Positions 1 through 5,221 of a stretch of 5,221 nt of DNA are shown in pieces. Source of the stretch: an uncultured Faecalibacterium sp. (GTDB lineage Bacteria; Bacillota; Clostridia; Oscillospirales; Ruminococcaceae); contig CAMFSB010000142.1 of NCBI GenBank assembly GCA_945982465.1, positions 1 to 5,221 of the forward strand, read 5' to 3'. A program made the position numbers and the translations under genes. A model generated the notes under the pieces. That model was not told where the DNA came from. It saw only the letters and a program-made list of their open reading frames with translations, and made no database searches. Every line of letters begins with the position of its first letter. The first letter of the stretch is position 1.

Positions 1-1475
1 TCCTTATAGTCCGCGCCGTCGGGGATGGCGTTCATGTTGGCTTCGGTAAACAGCTTGTCGTACAGCCGCACCTCGGCGTCCACACTGTGCGCGCAGCTGA
101 CCCAGTGGATGGTGCCGCGCACCTTGCGGCCGTCGGCCGGGTTGCCGTTGGCAGTCTCCAGGTCGGCGGTGCAGTGGATGGCGGCAATGCTGCCGTCAGG
201 GTTTTCGTCCACGCCGGTGCACGTTACCAGATACGCACCCATCAGCCGCACCTCGCTGCCCACGGTCAGGCGCTTGAACTTGGGCGGCGGCACCAGCGCA
301 AAGTCGGCCTTGTCGATCCAGATCTCGCGGGTAAAGGCCACCGGCCGGGTCGAAGTGTCGCCCGCGTCGCGGTTGGGGTTGTTGGCGATCTCGAAATACT
401 CGGTCTTGTCGGCGGGGTAATTGTCCACGATCAGCTTTACCGGCTCCAGCACAGCGATGCGGCGCGGGGCGGCCAGGTCCAGCTCGGCGCGGATGCAGGC
501 CTCCAGCTGGCGCATATCCACCAGATTGTCAGCCTTGGAAATGCCGGCTTCCCGCACAAAGGTAAAGATGGAGCTGGCCGTGTAGCCGCGGCGGCGCAGG
601 CCGCACAGCGTGGGCATGCGGGGGTCGTCCCAGCCGTCCACGATCTGCATTTCCACCAGCTCGCGCAGGTAGCGCTTGCTCATCACCGTGTTGGTCACGT
701 TCAGGCGGGCAAACTCGCGCTGCTTGGGGAACTCGCCGCCCACCGTGTTGTTGATGACCCACTCGTACAGCGGGCGGTGGTTTTCAAATTCCAGGCTGCA
801 CATGCTGTGGGTAATGCCCTCGATGGCGTCCTGAATGGGGTGGGCAAAGTCGTACATGGGGTAGATGCACCACTTGTCGCCCTGGCGGTGGTGGCTCACA
901 TGCTTGATGCGGTAGATGGCCGGGTCGCGCAGGTTCATGTTGGGGCTGGCCAGGTCGATCTTGGCGCGCAGCGTCTTTTCGCCATCAGCAAATTCGCCCG
1001 CGCGCATGCGGCGGAACAGCGCCAGGTTTTCTTCGGGCGTGCGGGCGCGGTTGGGCGACGGGCGGCGGGGCGTGCCGGCGTCCGCGCCGGGGTATTCGCG
1101 CATTTCGTCGCGGGTCAGGTCGTCCAGATAGGCCTTGCCCTCGCAGATCAGCTTTTCGGCGTACTGGTAGCACTGCTCAAAGTAATCGCTGCCGTAAAAA
1201 ATGCCGCCGTTGGGCACGGCGCCCAGCCATTCCAGATCCTCCTGGATGCTGTTTACATATTCCATGTCCTCACGGGCAGGGTTGGTGTCGTCAAAGCGCA
1301 GGTTGAATTTGCCGCCGTACTGGTTGGCAATGGACCAGTTGATGTAAATGGCTTTGGCGCTGCCGATGTGCAGGTAGCCGTTGGGCTCCGGCGGGAAACG
1401 GGTATGAACCCCGCTTACCTTGCCCTCGGCCAGGTCGGCGTCAATGATCTCGGTCAAAAAGTTTTTGTCTGCCAT
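1..1475 (-). CDS. glnS: Glutaminyl-tRNA synthetase, C-terminus cut by window edge
   Basis: This cytosolic class I aminoacyl-tRNA synthetase charges tRNA-Gln directly with glutamine using ATP. About 491 codons are visible; the family is usually about 550 residues, so roughly the last 60 residues of the anticodon-binding barrel lie beyond the left edge. The Rossmann catalytic domain opens with PPEPNG (28-33) and a HIGH-type motif reading HIGS (36-39), followed by RFDDTNP (60-66). The core MYDFAHPIQDAIEGITHS (207-224) is typical of GlnRS rather than bacterial GluRS. The KMSKS-type loop is VMSKR (lysine at 267), followed by GWDDPRMPT (281-289) and GLRRRGY. Near the edge, DGRKVRGTIHWVS marks the GlnRS beta-barrel domain. 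The ATG at 1475 has a GGAGG ribosome binding site 6 nt upstream. It is transcribed divergently from the YitT gene. Odd point: the last histidine of HIGH is serine. The assignment is very secure. Confidence 0.97.
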   Translation of the reverse strand, partial: MADKNFLTEIIDADLAEGKVSGVHTRFPPEPNGYLHIGSAKAIYINWSIANQYGGKFNLRFDDTNPAREDMEYVNSIQEDLEWLGAVPNGGIFYGSDYFEQCYQYAEKLICEGKAYLDDLTRDEMREYPGADAGTPRRPSPNRARTPEENLALFRRMRAGEFADGEKTLRAKIDLASPNMNLRDPAIYRIKHVSHHRQGDKWCIYPMYDFAHPIQDAIEGITHSMCSLEFENHRPLYEWVINNTVGGEFPKQREFARLNVTNTVMSKRYLRELVEMQIVDGWDDPRMPTLCGLRRRGYTASSIFTFVREAGISKADNLVDMRQLEACIRAELDLAAPRRIAVLEPVKLIVDNYPADKTEYFEIANNPNRDAGDTSTRPVAFTREIWIDKADFALVPPPKFKRLTVGSEVRLMGAYLVTCTGVDENPDGSIAAIHCTADLETANGNPADGRKVRGTIHWVSCAHSVDAEVRLYDKLFTEANMNAIPDGADYK

Positions 1476-1527
1476 AAATGGCCTCCCTCAAGGTGTTGGA
1501 TACTGCATAGAACCCCTATAATAGGTT

Positions 1528-1556
1528 ATCATACAACATTTTTGCCTCTGCTTCAA
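1528..1556 (-). promoter_or_regulatory. Predicted sigma-A promoter of glnS
   Basis: Read on the minus strand, TTGAAG (1551-1556, 4 of 6 to the -35 consensus) is separated by exactly 17 bp from TATGAT (1528-1533, 5 of 6 to the -10 consensus). Transcription would start near 1521, giving a leader of about 45 nt that contains the GGAGG ribosome binding site (1482-1486). That leader is too short for a T-box riboswitch, and I see no T-box specifier or TGG-ACC antiterminator sequence in it. The call is by consensus match only. Confidence 0.7.
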
Positions 1557-1604
1557 GCTAAAATTCATCGCTGCGGCGCCGCTGCACGGCAAACGCGGGC
1601 GCGG

Positions 1605-1651
1605 TGCGCACAAAGCACACAAACCCCGGCGGGCAAGTCTGTGCACAAAGC
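1605..1651. repeat. Pair of 12-bp direct repeats upstream of the YitT promoter
   Basis: TGCGCACAAAGC (1605-1616) and TGTGCACAAAGC (1640-1651) match at 11 of 12 bases and start 35 bp apart. Each is built on an 8-bp palindrome: GTGCGCAC at 1604-1611 and TGTGCACA at 1640-1647. The second copy ends 3 bp before the -35 hexamer of the YitT promoter. This placement would suit a transcription factor site, but the regulator is unknown and chance similarity in GC-rich DNA is possible. Confidence 0.45.
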
Positions 1652-1654
1652 CCC

Positions 1655-1683
1655 TTGACAGGCTGGTGCGGGGGCGTTATCAT
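1655..1683 (+). promoter_or_regulatory. Predicted strong sigma-A promoter of the YitT/hydrolase operon
   Basis: A perfect -35 TTGACA (1655-1660) is followed after 17 bp by TATCAT (1678-1683, 5 of 6 to the -10 consensus). Initiation near 1690 would give a leader of about 45 nt before the ATG at 1736. A small 5-bp hairpin, CGGCA/TGCCG (1689-1693 with 1699-1703), sits at the expected 5' end of the transcript. The promoter lies inside the long upstream GTG-started extension of the YitT reading frame, which argues that this extension is not translated. Confidence 0.8.
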
Positions 1684-1720
1684 TTTTTCGGCAAAATGTG
1701 CCGGGTGTGTAAAACAGCAA

Positions 1721-1727
1721 AGAGGAA
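1721..1727 (+). promoter_or_regulatory. Ribosome binding site that fixes the YitT start
   Basis: AGAGGAA ends 8 nt before the ATG at 1736. It supports that codon over the in-frame GTG at 1604, which lies upstream of the predicted promoter and would add a 44-residue tail unlike YitT family N-termini. Confidence 0.75.
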
Positions 1728-1735
1728 TCGGAAAA

Positions 1736-2614
1736 ATGGGTGCAATCAAGCAGCTTAAACAGACGGAATGGTTTAAAAAAATAAAGTTCTTTATCTTTCT
1801 CAACACGGGCCTTGTGCTGACGGCTGTGGGCATCGCCGTGTTCAAAACGCCCAACCACTTCGCATTCGGCGGCACCAGCGGCATTTCGATTTTGCTGGCG
1901 GCGGCATTCCCGGGGCTGGATGTGGGCACGGCCATGTGGCTGGTGAACGCGGTGCTGGTGGGTATGGGGCTGTGCGTGCTGGGCCGCAGGGTGATGGGCT
2001 GGACGGTCTATTCCTCGTTTGCGTTGTCCTTTTATGTGTCGCTGTGCGAACGGCTCTGGCCCATGCCTGCCCCGCTGACAGGCGACACCTTTTTGGAAAT
2101 GTGCTTTGCGGTGCTGCTACCCGCCGTGGGCAGCGCGGTGGTGTTCGACGTGGGCGCGTCCACCGGCGGCACTGATATCGTGGCCATGGTGCTGAGCAAG
2201 TATACCAGCCTGGAGATCGGCAAGGCGCTGTTGTGCAGCGATTTTGTGATCACCCTGCTGGCGGCGTGGATGTTCGGCCCGGCCACGGGGCTGTACTGCA
2301 TCCTGGGCTTGGTCGCCAAGGCCTTTGTGGTGGACGGCGTGATCGACAACATCAACCAGCACAAGGTGTGCACGGTGATCTCGAGCCGCAGCGGGCAGGT
2401 CAAAACCTTTATTCTCGAAAAGCTGCACCGTTCGGCCACGGTGCAGAAGGCGCTGGGCGCCTATACCAACCAGGAGGAGGAAGTGCTGATGACCGTGCTG
2501 AACCGCCGCGAGGCGGCCCGGCTGCGCGCCTACCTGCGGCAGATCGACCCGCAGGCGTTCATCACCATTGTCAGCTCCAGCGAGATCATCGGCAAGGGCT
2601 TCCGTTCGATTTGA
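1736..2614 (+). CDS. YitT family membrane protein (YitT membrane domain plus DUF2179)
   Basis: This is a 292-residue integral membrane protein of a family common in Bacillota; paralogues are frequent and the transported or sensed substrate is unknown. After a short basic N-terminus (KKIKFF, 14-19), hydrophobic segments fall at about 18-36, 48-58, 65-82, 89-104, 119-137, 166-181 and 183-200. Two family motifs recur in the membrane part, FGGTSGIS (44-51) and STGGTDIV (142-149), suggesting an internal repeat. From about 210 the chain becomes a soluble DUF2179 domain: an SSRSGQVKTFIL strand-helix, then EEEVLMTVLNRREAARL, then DPQAFITIVSSSEIIGKGF. Total length and domain order match the family. 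It is the first gene of a likely operon with the hydrolase 31 bp downstream, driven by a near-consensus promoter. Family assignment is firm; I give no symbol because paralogues cannot be told apart here. Confidence 0.94.
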   Translation: MGAIKQLKQTEWFKKIKFFIFLNTGLVLTAVGIAVFKTPNHFAFGGTSGISILLAAAFPGLDVGTAMWLVNAVLVGMGLCVLGRRVMGWTVYSSFALSFYVSLCERLWPMPAPLTGDTFLEMCFAVLLPAVGSAVVFDVGASTGGTDIVAMVLSKYTSLEIGKALLCSDFVITLLAAWMFGPATGLYCILGLVAKAFVVDGVIDNINQHKVCTVISSRSGQVKTFILEKLHRSATVQKALGAYTNQEEEVLMTVLNRREAARLRAYLRQIDPQAFITIVSSSEIIGKGFRSI

Positions 2615-2645
2615 GCGATCAAACAAATCAAAGGAGGAAATCAGA

Positions 2646-3533
2646 ATGGCACAGGAACCGGTAATGACTGCGGAACAGCTGCGCGAACAGTTTGCCGCAG
2701 GCGACAAAAAGCGGGACGCGGGCCTGACTACGCCTGCGGACATCACCCGCGTGGACGATCTGCACTACGGGCCGGACGAAAAATGGAACGCCCTGGACGT
2801 GTACTACCCCAAGGGCACGGCCGCCCCGCTGCCGGTCATTGTCAGCTTCCACGGCGGCGGCTATGTGTACGGGGACAAAGAGGTGTACCAGTTTTACTGC
2901 ATGAGCCTGGCACAGCGGGGCTTTACGGTGGTGAACTTCAACTACCATCTGGCGCCTGAGCACCAGTTCCCCACCCCGCTGGAGGAGGCAAACCAGATGT
3001 TCGGCTGGCTCTGCGCCCACGCCGACGAATATTTCATGGATCTGAACAACGTGTTTCTGGTGGGGGATTCCGCCGGCGCACAGATGGCCAGCCAGTATGC
3101 CCTGCTGTGGGCCGACCCGGCCTACGCAGCCCTGTTCGGCCTGACGGTGCCCGCGTTCCGGCTGGCGGCGGTGTGCCTGAACTGCGGCATGTACGACCTG
3201 CGCCAAACGGCGCAAACCAGCACCGGCGCGGTGGGCAGCTATTTTGCCGCCGACCCTGAGCAAGTGTACGGCGAAAAGCTGGATGTGCTGGACCGCATCG
3301 ACAGCCGCTACCCGCCCGCCTATGTGATGAGCGCCAGCCACGACTTTCTGCTGGCCAACTGTGCGCCCATGGCCGCGCTGCTGCGCAGCCGGGGCGTAAC
3401 GGTGGAAAGCAGGGTATACGGCGCGCCGGACGATGCGACCGCCGGCCATGTGTTCCACTGCAACATCCGCCTGCCGCTGGCGGCCCAGTGCAACGATGAC
3501 GAAACCGCGTTCATGCGCCGCTTTGTGCGCTGA
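2646..3533 (+). CDS. Alpha/beta hydrolase of the hormone-sensitive-lipase family (carboxylesterase-like)
   Basis: This 295-residue protein probably hydrolyses a small ester and shows no signal peptide, so it is likely cytosolic. The HSL-type oxyanion motif HGGGYVYG is at 69-76, and the family's YRLAPEH-like block reads NYHLAPEHQFP (99-109). The nucleophile elbow is GDSAG with Ser142. The remaining triad members are most likely Asp233 in SASHDFL and His268 in GHVFH; His271 is a less likely alternative. The first 60 residues or so would form the N-terminal cap. Length is normal for the family (about 300). The ATG at 2646 follows an AGGAGG ribosome binding site (2632-2637) by 8 nt, and the upstream in-frame start at 2568 would overlap the YitT gene by 47 bp. 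It is co-directional with YitT, 31 bp away with no terminator between, so co-transcription is likely. Substrate cannot be deduced; acetyl-xylan or short acyl esters are only possibilities. Confidence 0.93.
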   Translation: MAQEPVMTAEQLREQFAAGDKKRDAGLTTPADITRVDDLHYGPDEKWNALDVYYPKGTAAPLPVIVSFHGGGYVYGDKEVYQFYCMSLAQRGFTVVNFNYHLAPEHQFPTPLEEANQMFGWLCAHADEYFMDLNNVFLVGDSAGAQMASQYALLWADPAYAALFGLTVPAFRLAAVCLNCGMYDLRQTAQTSTGAVGSYFAADPEQVYGEKLDVLDRIDSRYPPAYVMSASHDFLLANCAPMAALLRSRGVTVESRVYGAPDDATAGHVFHCNIRLPLAAQCNDDETAFMRRFVR

Positions 3534-3552
3534 ACGGCAAAAAACCGGCAGC

Positions 3553-3588
3553 AAAAAGAGCTTCCGCCCGCGGGCGGAAGCTCTTTTT
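3553..3588. terminator. Bidirectional intrinsic terminator (perfect 36-bp palindrome)
   Basis: The sequence is perfectly self-complementary about the point 3570/3571. Each arm is an A5 run followed by GAGCTTCCGCCCG or its complement, giving a long GC-rich stem with a tight CGCG loop. The plus-strand transcript ends in six U (3584-3589) and the minus-strand transcript in five U. It lies 19 bp after the hydrolase stop and 21 bp after the stop of the convergent radical SAM gene, so it can end both transcripts. Confidence 0.92.
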
Positions 3589-3609
3589 TATTGGATCAGC
3601 GCAGGGCGC

Positions 3610-5031
3610 TTATTTGCCGCAGCCGGCGCAGGCGGCGCAGGCGCCCGGCGCGCAGCCGTGCTCACTGGCCCACAGCTCATCGGCCTTGGGCTGCCAGGCC
3701 ACCGCGTAGGGCTTGCAGCGGTTGAACACGTCCGAAGGTGTTTCGGGGGCCTGCAGGTCGGTGCTGTGCGCGCCGCTGCGGGCCACCATTTCGCCCAGCA
3801 GCTCGGGGTTTTCCAGCATGGGGCAGGGCCGCAGGTGGTTGCCGTTGAACGGCTGGCCCTTGTGGTATTCCCGGAACAGCGGCTGCTGCAGACATTCCAG
3901 CAGGCTCTTGTCGTGGATGTTGGCGTTGGAATAATGAATGAACACGCACGGCTCCACGTCGCCGTTGGGGTTGATGTGGGCGTACTGGCGGCCGCCGGCA
4001 ATGCAGCCGTCGATGTATTCGCCGTCGTTCTGGAAGTCGATGCAGAAGATGGGCTTGCCGCCGGTCAGACCGCGGATCTCGCGCACCCGGTGCAGCATAT
4101 ATTCGCGCTCGTCGGGGTCCAGCATCAGGTCCACGTTGGCGCCGTCGCCGATGGGCATGTAGTGGAAATACCAGTTGAAGCGCACGCCGTGGGCGATCAG
4201 CATATCCAGAAATTCATCGCTGGTCACGGCCTTGTAGTTGGCCTTGGTGTAGCAGATCGAGGTGCCGAACAAAAGGCCGTTCTCTTTCATCAGGTCCATG
4301 GCGCGCAGCACCCTGCCGTACACGCCCTCGCCGCGGCGGCTGTCGTTGGACTCCTCGCTGCCCTCGATGGACAAAAAGAACGCCATGTTACCCACCTTTT
4401 TGACCTCCTGACAGAACGCCTCGTCGATCAGTGTGCCGTTGGTGAACAGGTGGAACACCGATTCCTGATGGGCGGCCGCCAGCCTGAGGATATCGTCCTT
4501 GCGGCACATCGGCTCGCCGCCGGTGAGCATATACCAGTGGATGCCCAGTGCCTCGCCCTCGGTGACGATCTTTTCCATGTCGTCGTAGCTCAGGTTCAGC
4601 CGGTTGCCGTATTCGGCCGCCCAGCAGCCCTTGCAGTGCAGGTTGCACGCCGAGGTGGGGTCAAACAGCAAAATCCACGGCATGTTGCAGTCGTACTGTT
4701 TGCGCAGCTGTTCCACATAGTTGTAGCCGTAGAACATGCCCTCGTATACCAGGTTCAGCGCGTTCATCTTGAGGATGTGGGGGTCCAGCTCGGTGATGGC
4801 GCGGTAGGCGAACTGCATCCACTTGCCGTCGGCGTTCTGCACGAACGCGGCGGCCTGGTCGATCTGTTCGTCGGTAAAGCGGTTTTTGTTCAGAAACGGA
4901 CGGGCCAGCTCCACCAGCTTTACAGCGTTTTCGGCCATCTTTTCCGGGCCGCCGCTGCGCACAGCCTTGATGGCGGTGTCGGCGGCGGCGCTGAACGCGG
5001 CGCGGCCAGCGGCATGGGTCAGTTTATTCAT
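3610..5031 (-). CDS. Radical SAM protein with SPASM/Twitch-like region and Cys-rich tail
   Basis: This 473-residue enzyme should cleave S-adenosylmethionine at a [4Fe-4S] cluster to start radical chemistry; the substrate is unknown. A helical N-terminal region (about 1-115) precedes the radical SAM core. The core shows the cluster motif C129-x3-C133-x2-C136 (SACNLHCKGCW), TGGEP (170-174) for SAM binding, TNGT (197-200), SIEG (221-224) and RRGEGVY (232-238). After the barrel, C343-x13-G357-x4-C362 fits the first half of a SPASM/Twitch motif. C403 and C439 follow, but the canonical CX2CX5CX3C is absent. The extreme C-terminus carries C460-x4-C465-x2-C468-x2-C471. The ATG at 5031 has AAAGGAG 8 nt upstream; the frame stays open to 5214, but that extension looks non-coding. 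Transcription converges on the hydrolase gene. I recall similar uncharacterised proteins in Clostridia. Superfamily is certain; a role in peptide or cofactor modification is only inference. Confidence 0.93.
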   Translation of the reverse strand: MNKLTHAAGRAAFSAAADTAIKAVRSGGPEKMAENAVKLVELARPFLNKNRFTDEQIDQAAAFVQNADGKWMQFAYRAITELDPHILKMNALNLVYEGMFYGYNYVEQLRKQYDCNMPWILLFDPTSACNLHCKGCWAAEYGNRLNLSYDDMEKIVTEGEALGIHWYMLTGGEPMCRKDDILRLAAAHQESVFHLFTNGTLIDEAFCQEVKKVGNMAFFLSIEGSEESNDSRRGEGVYGRVLRAMDLMKENGLLFGTSICYTKANYKAVTSDEFLDMLIAHGVRFNWYFHYMPIGDGANVDLMLDPDEREYMLHRVREIRGLTGGKPIFCIDFQNDGEYIDGCIAGGRQYAHINPNGDVEPCVFIHYSNANIHDKSLLECLQQPLFREYHKGQPFNGNHLRPCPMLENPELLGEMVARSGAHSTDLQAPETPSDVFNRCKPYAVAWQPKADELWASEHGCAPGACAACAGCGK

Positions 5032-5039
5032 AGCGATCG

Positions 5040-5046
5040 CTCCTTT
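5040..5046 (-). promoter_or_regulatory. Ribosome binding site that fixes the radical SAM start
   Basis: On the minus strand AAAGGAG ends 8 nt before the ATG at 5031. This favours 5031 over the in-frame ATG at 5214, whose extra 61 residues (Arg/Ala/Gly/Pro-rich) do not resemble a domain and have no comparable ribosome binding site visible. Confidence 0.8.
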
Positions 5047-5221
5047 TTCTTTGGGTGCAACAGGGAGACCCGCAGCCTCCGGCGGGCAGCCGCAGCATAC
5101 GCCGCCCAGGTAACCGCGGGGTAAACCAAGGCGGGGCCTGGCGCCCCGAAGCAGGGCGGCTGCGGCGTTGATGGTTTTATTCAAGCGCACACGGCGGCGG
5201 TTTTCCACGAACAAAGTCGGG
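5047..5221. other. GC-rich upstream region of the radical SAM gene, no gene assigned
   Basis: No convincing -35/-10 pair is visible on the minus strand, so the promoter is either weak, lies beyond the right edge, or belongs to an upstream gene in the same operon. A 6-bp hairpin CGGGGC/GCCCCG with a 5-nt loop (5132-5147) lacks a following T run, so it is not a terminator. Several frames are open on both strands because of high GC. None has a start with a good ribosome binding site, apart from the weak mini-frame discussed in the findings. Confidence 0.4.

Noticed and set aside
87..1658. A 523-codon plus-strand open frame
   Set aside because: It lies antisense to glnS, which has every GlnRS motif. 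Its Val/Ala/Gly/His/Gln-rich composition is what the complement of a GC-rich gene gives, and it has no recognisable domain.
1604..1735. A 44-residue N-terminal extension of the YitT protein from a GTG start
   Set aside because: The near-perfect promoter at 1655-1683 lies within it and a good ribosome binding site precedes the ATG at 1736.
1476..1735. Possible T-box riboswitch for glnS
   Set aside because: The predicted leader is about 45 nt, and no T-box consensus, specifier loop or antiterminator is visible on the minus strand of this region.
2628..3554. A 308-codon minus-strand open frame opposite the hydrolase
   Set aside because: The plus-strand frame carries a full HSL catalytic set and a strong ribosome binding site; the minus frame has neither a domain nor a start signal.
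5032..5041. AGCGATCGCT palindrome, resembling the cyanobacterial HIP1 repeat
   Set aside because: It is a single copy between the ribosome binding site and start codon in a genome that does not look cyanobacterial, so chance is the simplest explanation.
3433..5124. A 563-codon plus-strand open frame
   Set aside because: It is antisense to the radical SAM gene, runs across the terminator hairpin, and has the same low-information composition. The motif-bearing minus-strand gene explains the openness.
5032..5214. A 61-residue N-terminal extension of the radical SAM protein
   Set aside because: AAAGGAG sits correctly before the ATG at 5031, and the extension is Arg/Ala/Gly/Pro-rich with no domain character.
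5170..5221. Start of a plus-strand gene at the right edge
   Set aside because: There are only 17 codons before the edge, with no ribosome binding site before the ATG, and the short basic sequence matches no known domain.

Overview
The window is GC-rich (my estimate is about 60% or more) and gene-dense. It holds four protein-coding genes with no sign of mobile DNA, CRISPR, rRNA or tRNA. Consensus sigma-A-type promoters, AGGAGG-like ribosome binding sites, a YitT-family membrane protein and a clostridial-looking radical SAM enzyme suggest a Gram-positive anaerobe. A high-GC Clostridia/Oscillospiraceae gut bacterium (relatives of Faecalibacterium, Gemmiger or Subdoligranulum) fits best. That placement is inference from protein style and base composition, not from a marker gene.

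Layout. Positions 1-1475 (minus strand) carry most of glnS, glutaminyl-tRNA synthetase; its C-terminal end lies beyond the left edge. A 260-bp divergent intergenic region (1476-1735) holds one promoter for glnS and one for the gene on its right. Two near-identical 12-bp direct repeats sit just upstream of the second promoter. Positions 1736-2614 (plus) encode a YitT-family integral membrane protein with a C-terminal DUF2179 domain. It is followed after 31 bp by an alpha/beta hydrolase of the hormone-sensitive-lipase (HSL) family (2646-3533, plus), and the two look like a two-gene operon. A perfect 36-bp palindrome with flanking A and T runs (3553-3588) forms a bidirectional terminator between this operon and the convergent gene on its right. 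Positions 3610-5031 (minus) encode a radical SAM protein with a SPASM/Twitch-like C-terminal region and an unusual four-cysteine tail. The last 190 bp are its GC-rich upstream region, in which I see no good promoter.

Function. glnS is housekeeping translation machinery. The YitT/hydrolase pair probably shares one transcript, but neither its substrates nor a joint role can be read from sequence. The radical SAM protein is the most interesting gene: its core motifs are intact, its accessory cysteines are partly non-canonical, and no substrate gene is evident beside it. I do not see a convincing new multi-gene system. The best leads are the radical SAM cysteine layout, the repeats at the YitT promoter, and the HIGH-motif variant in glnS.
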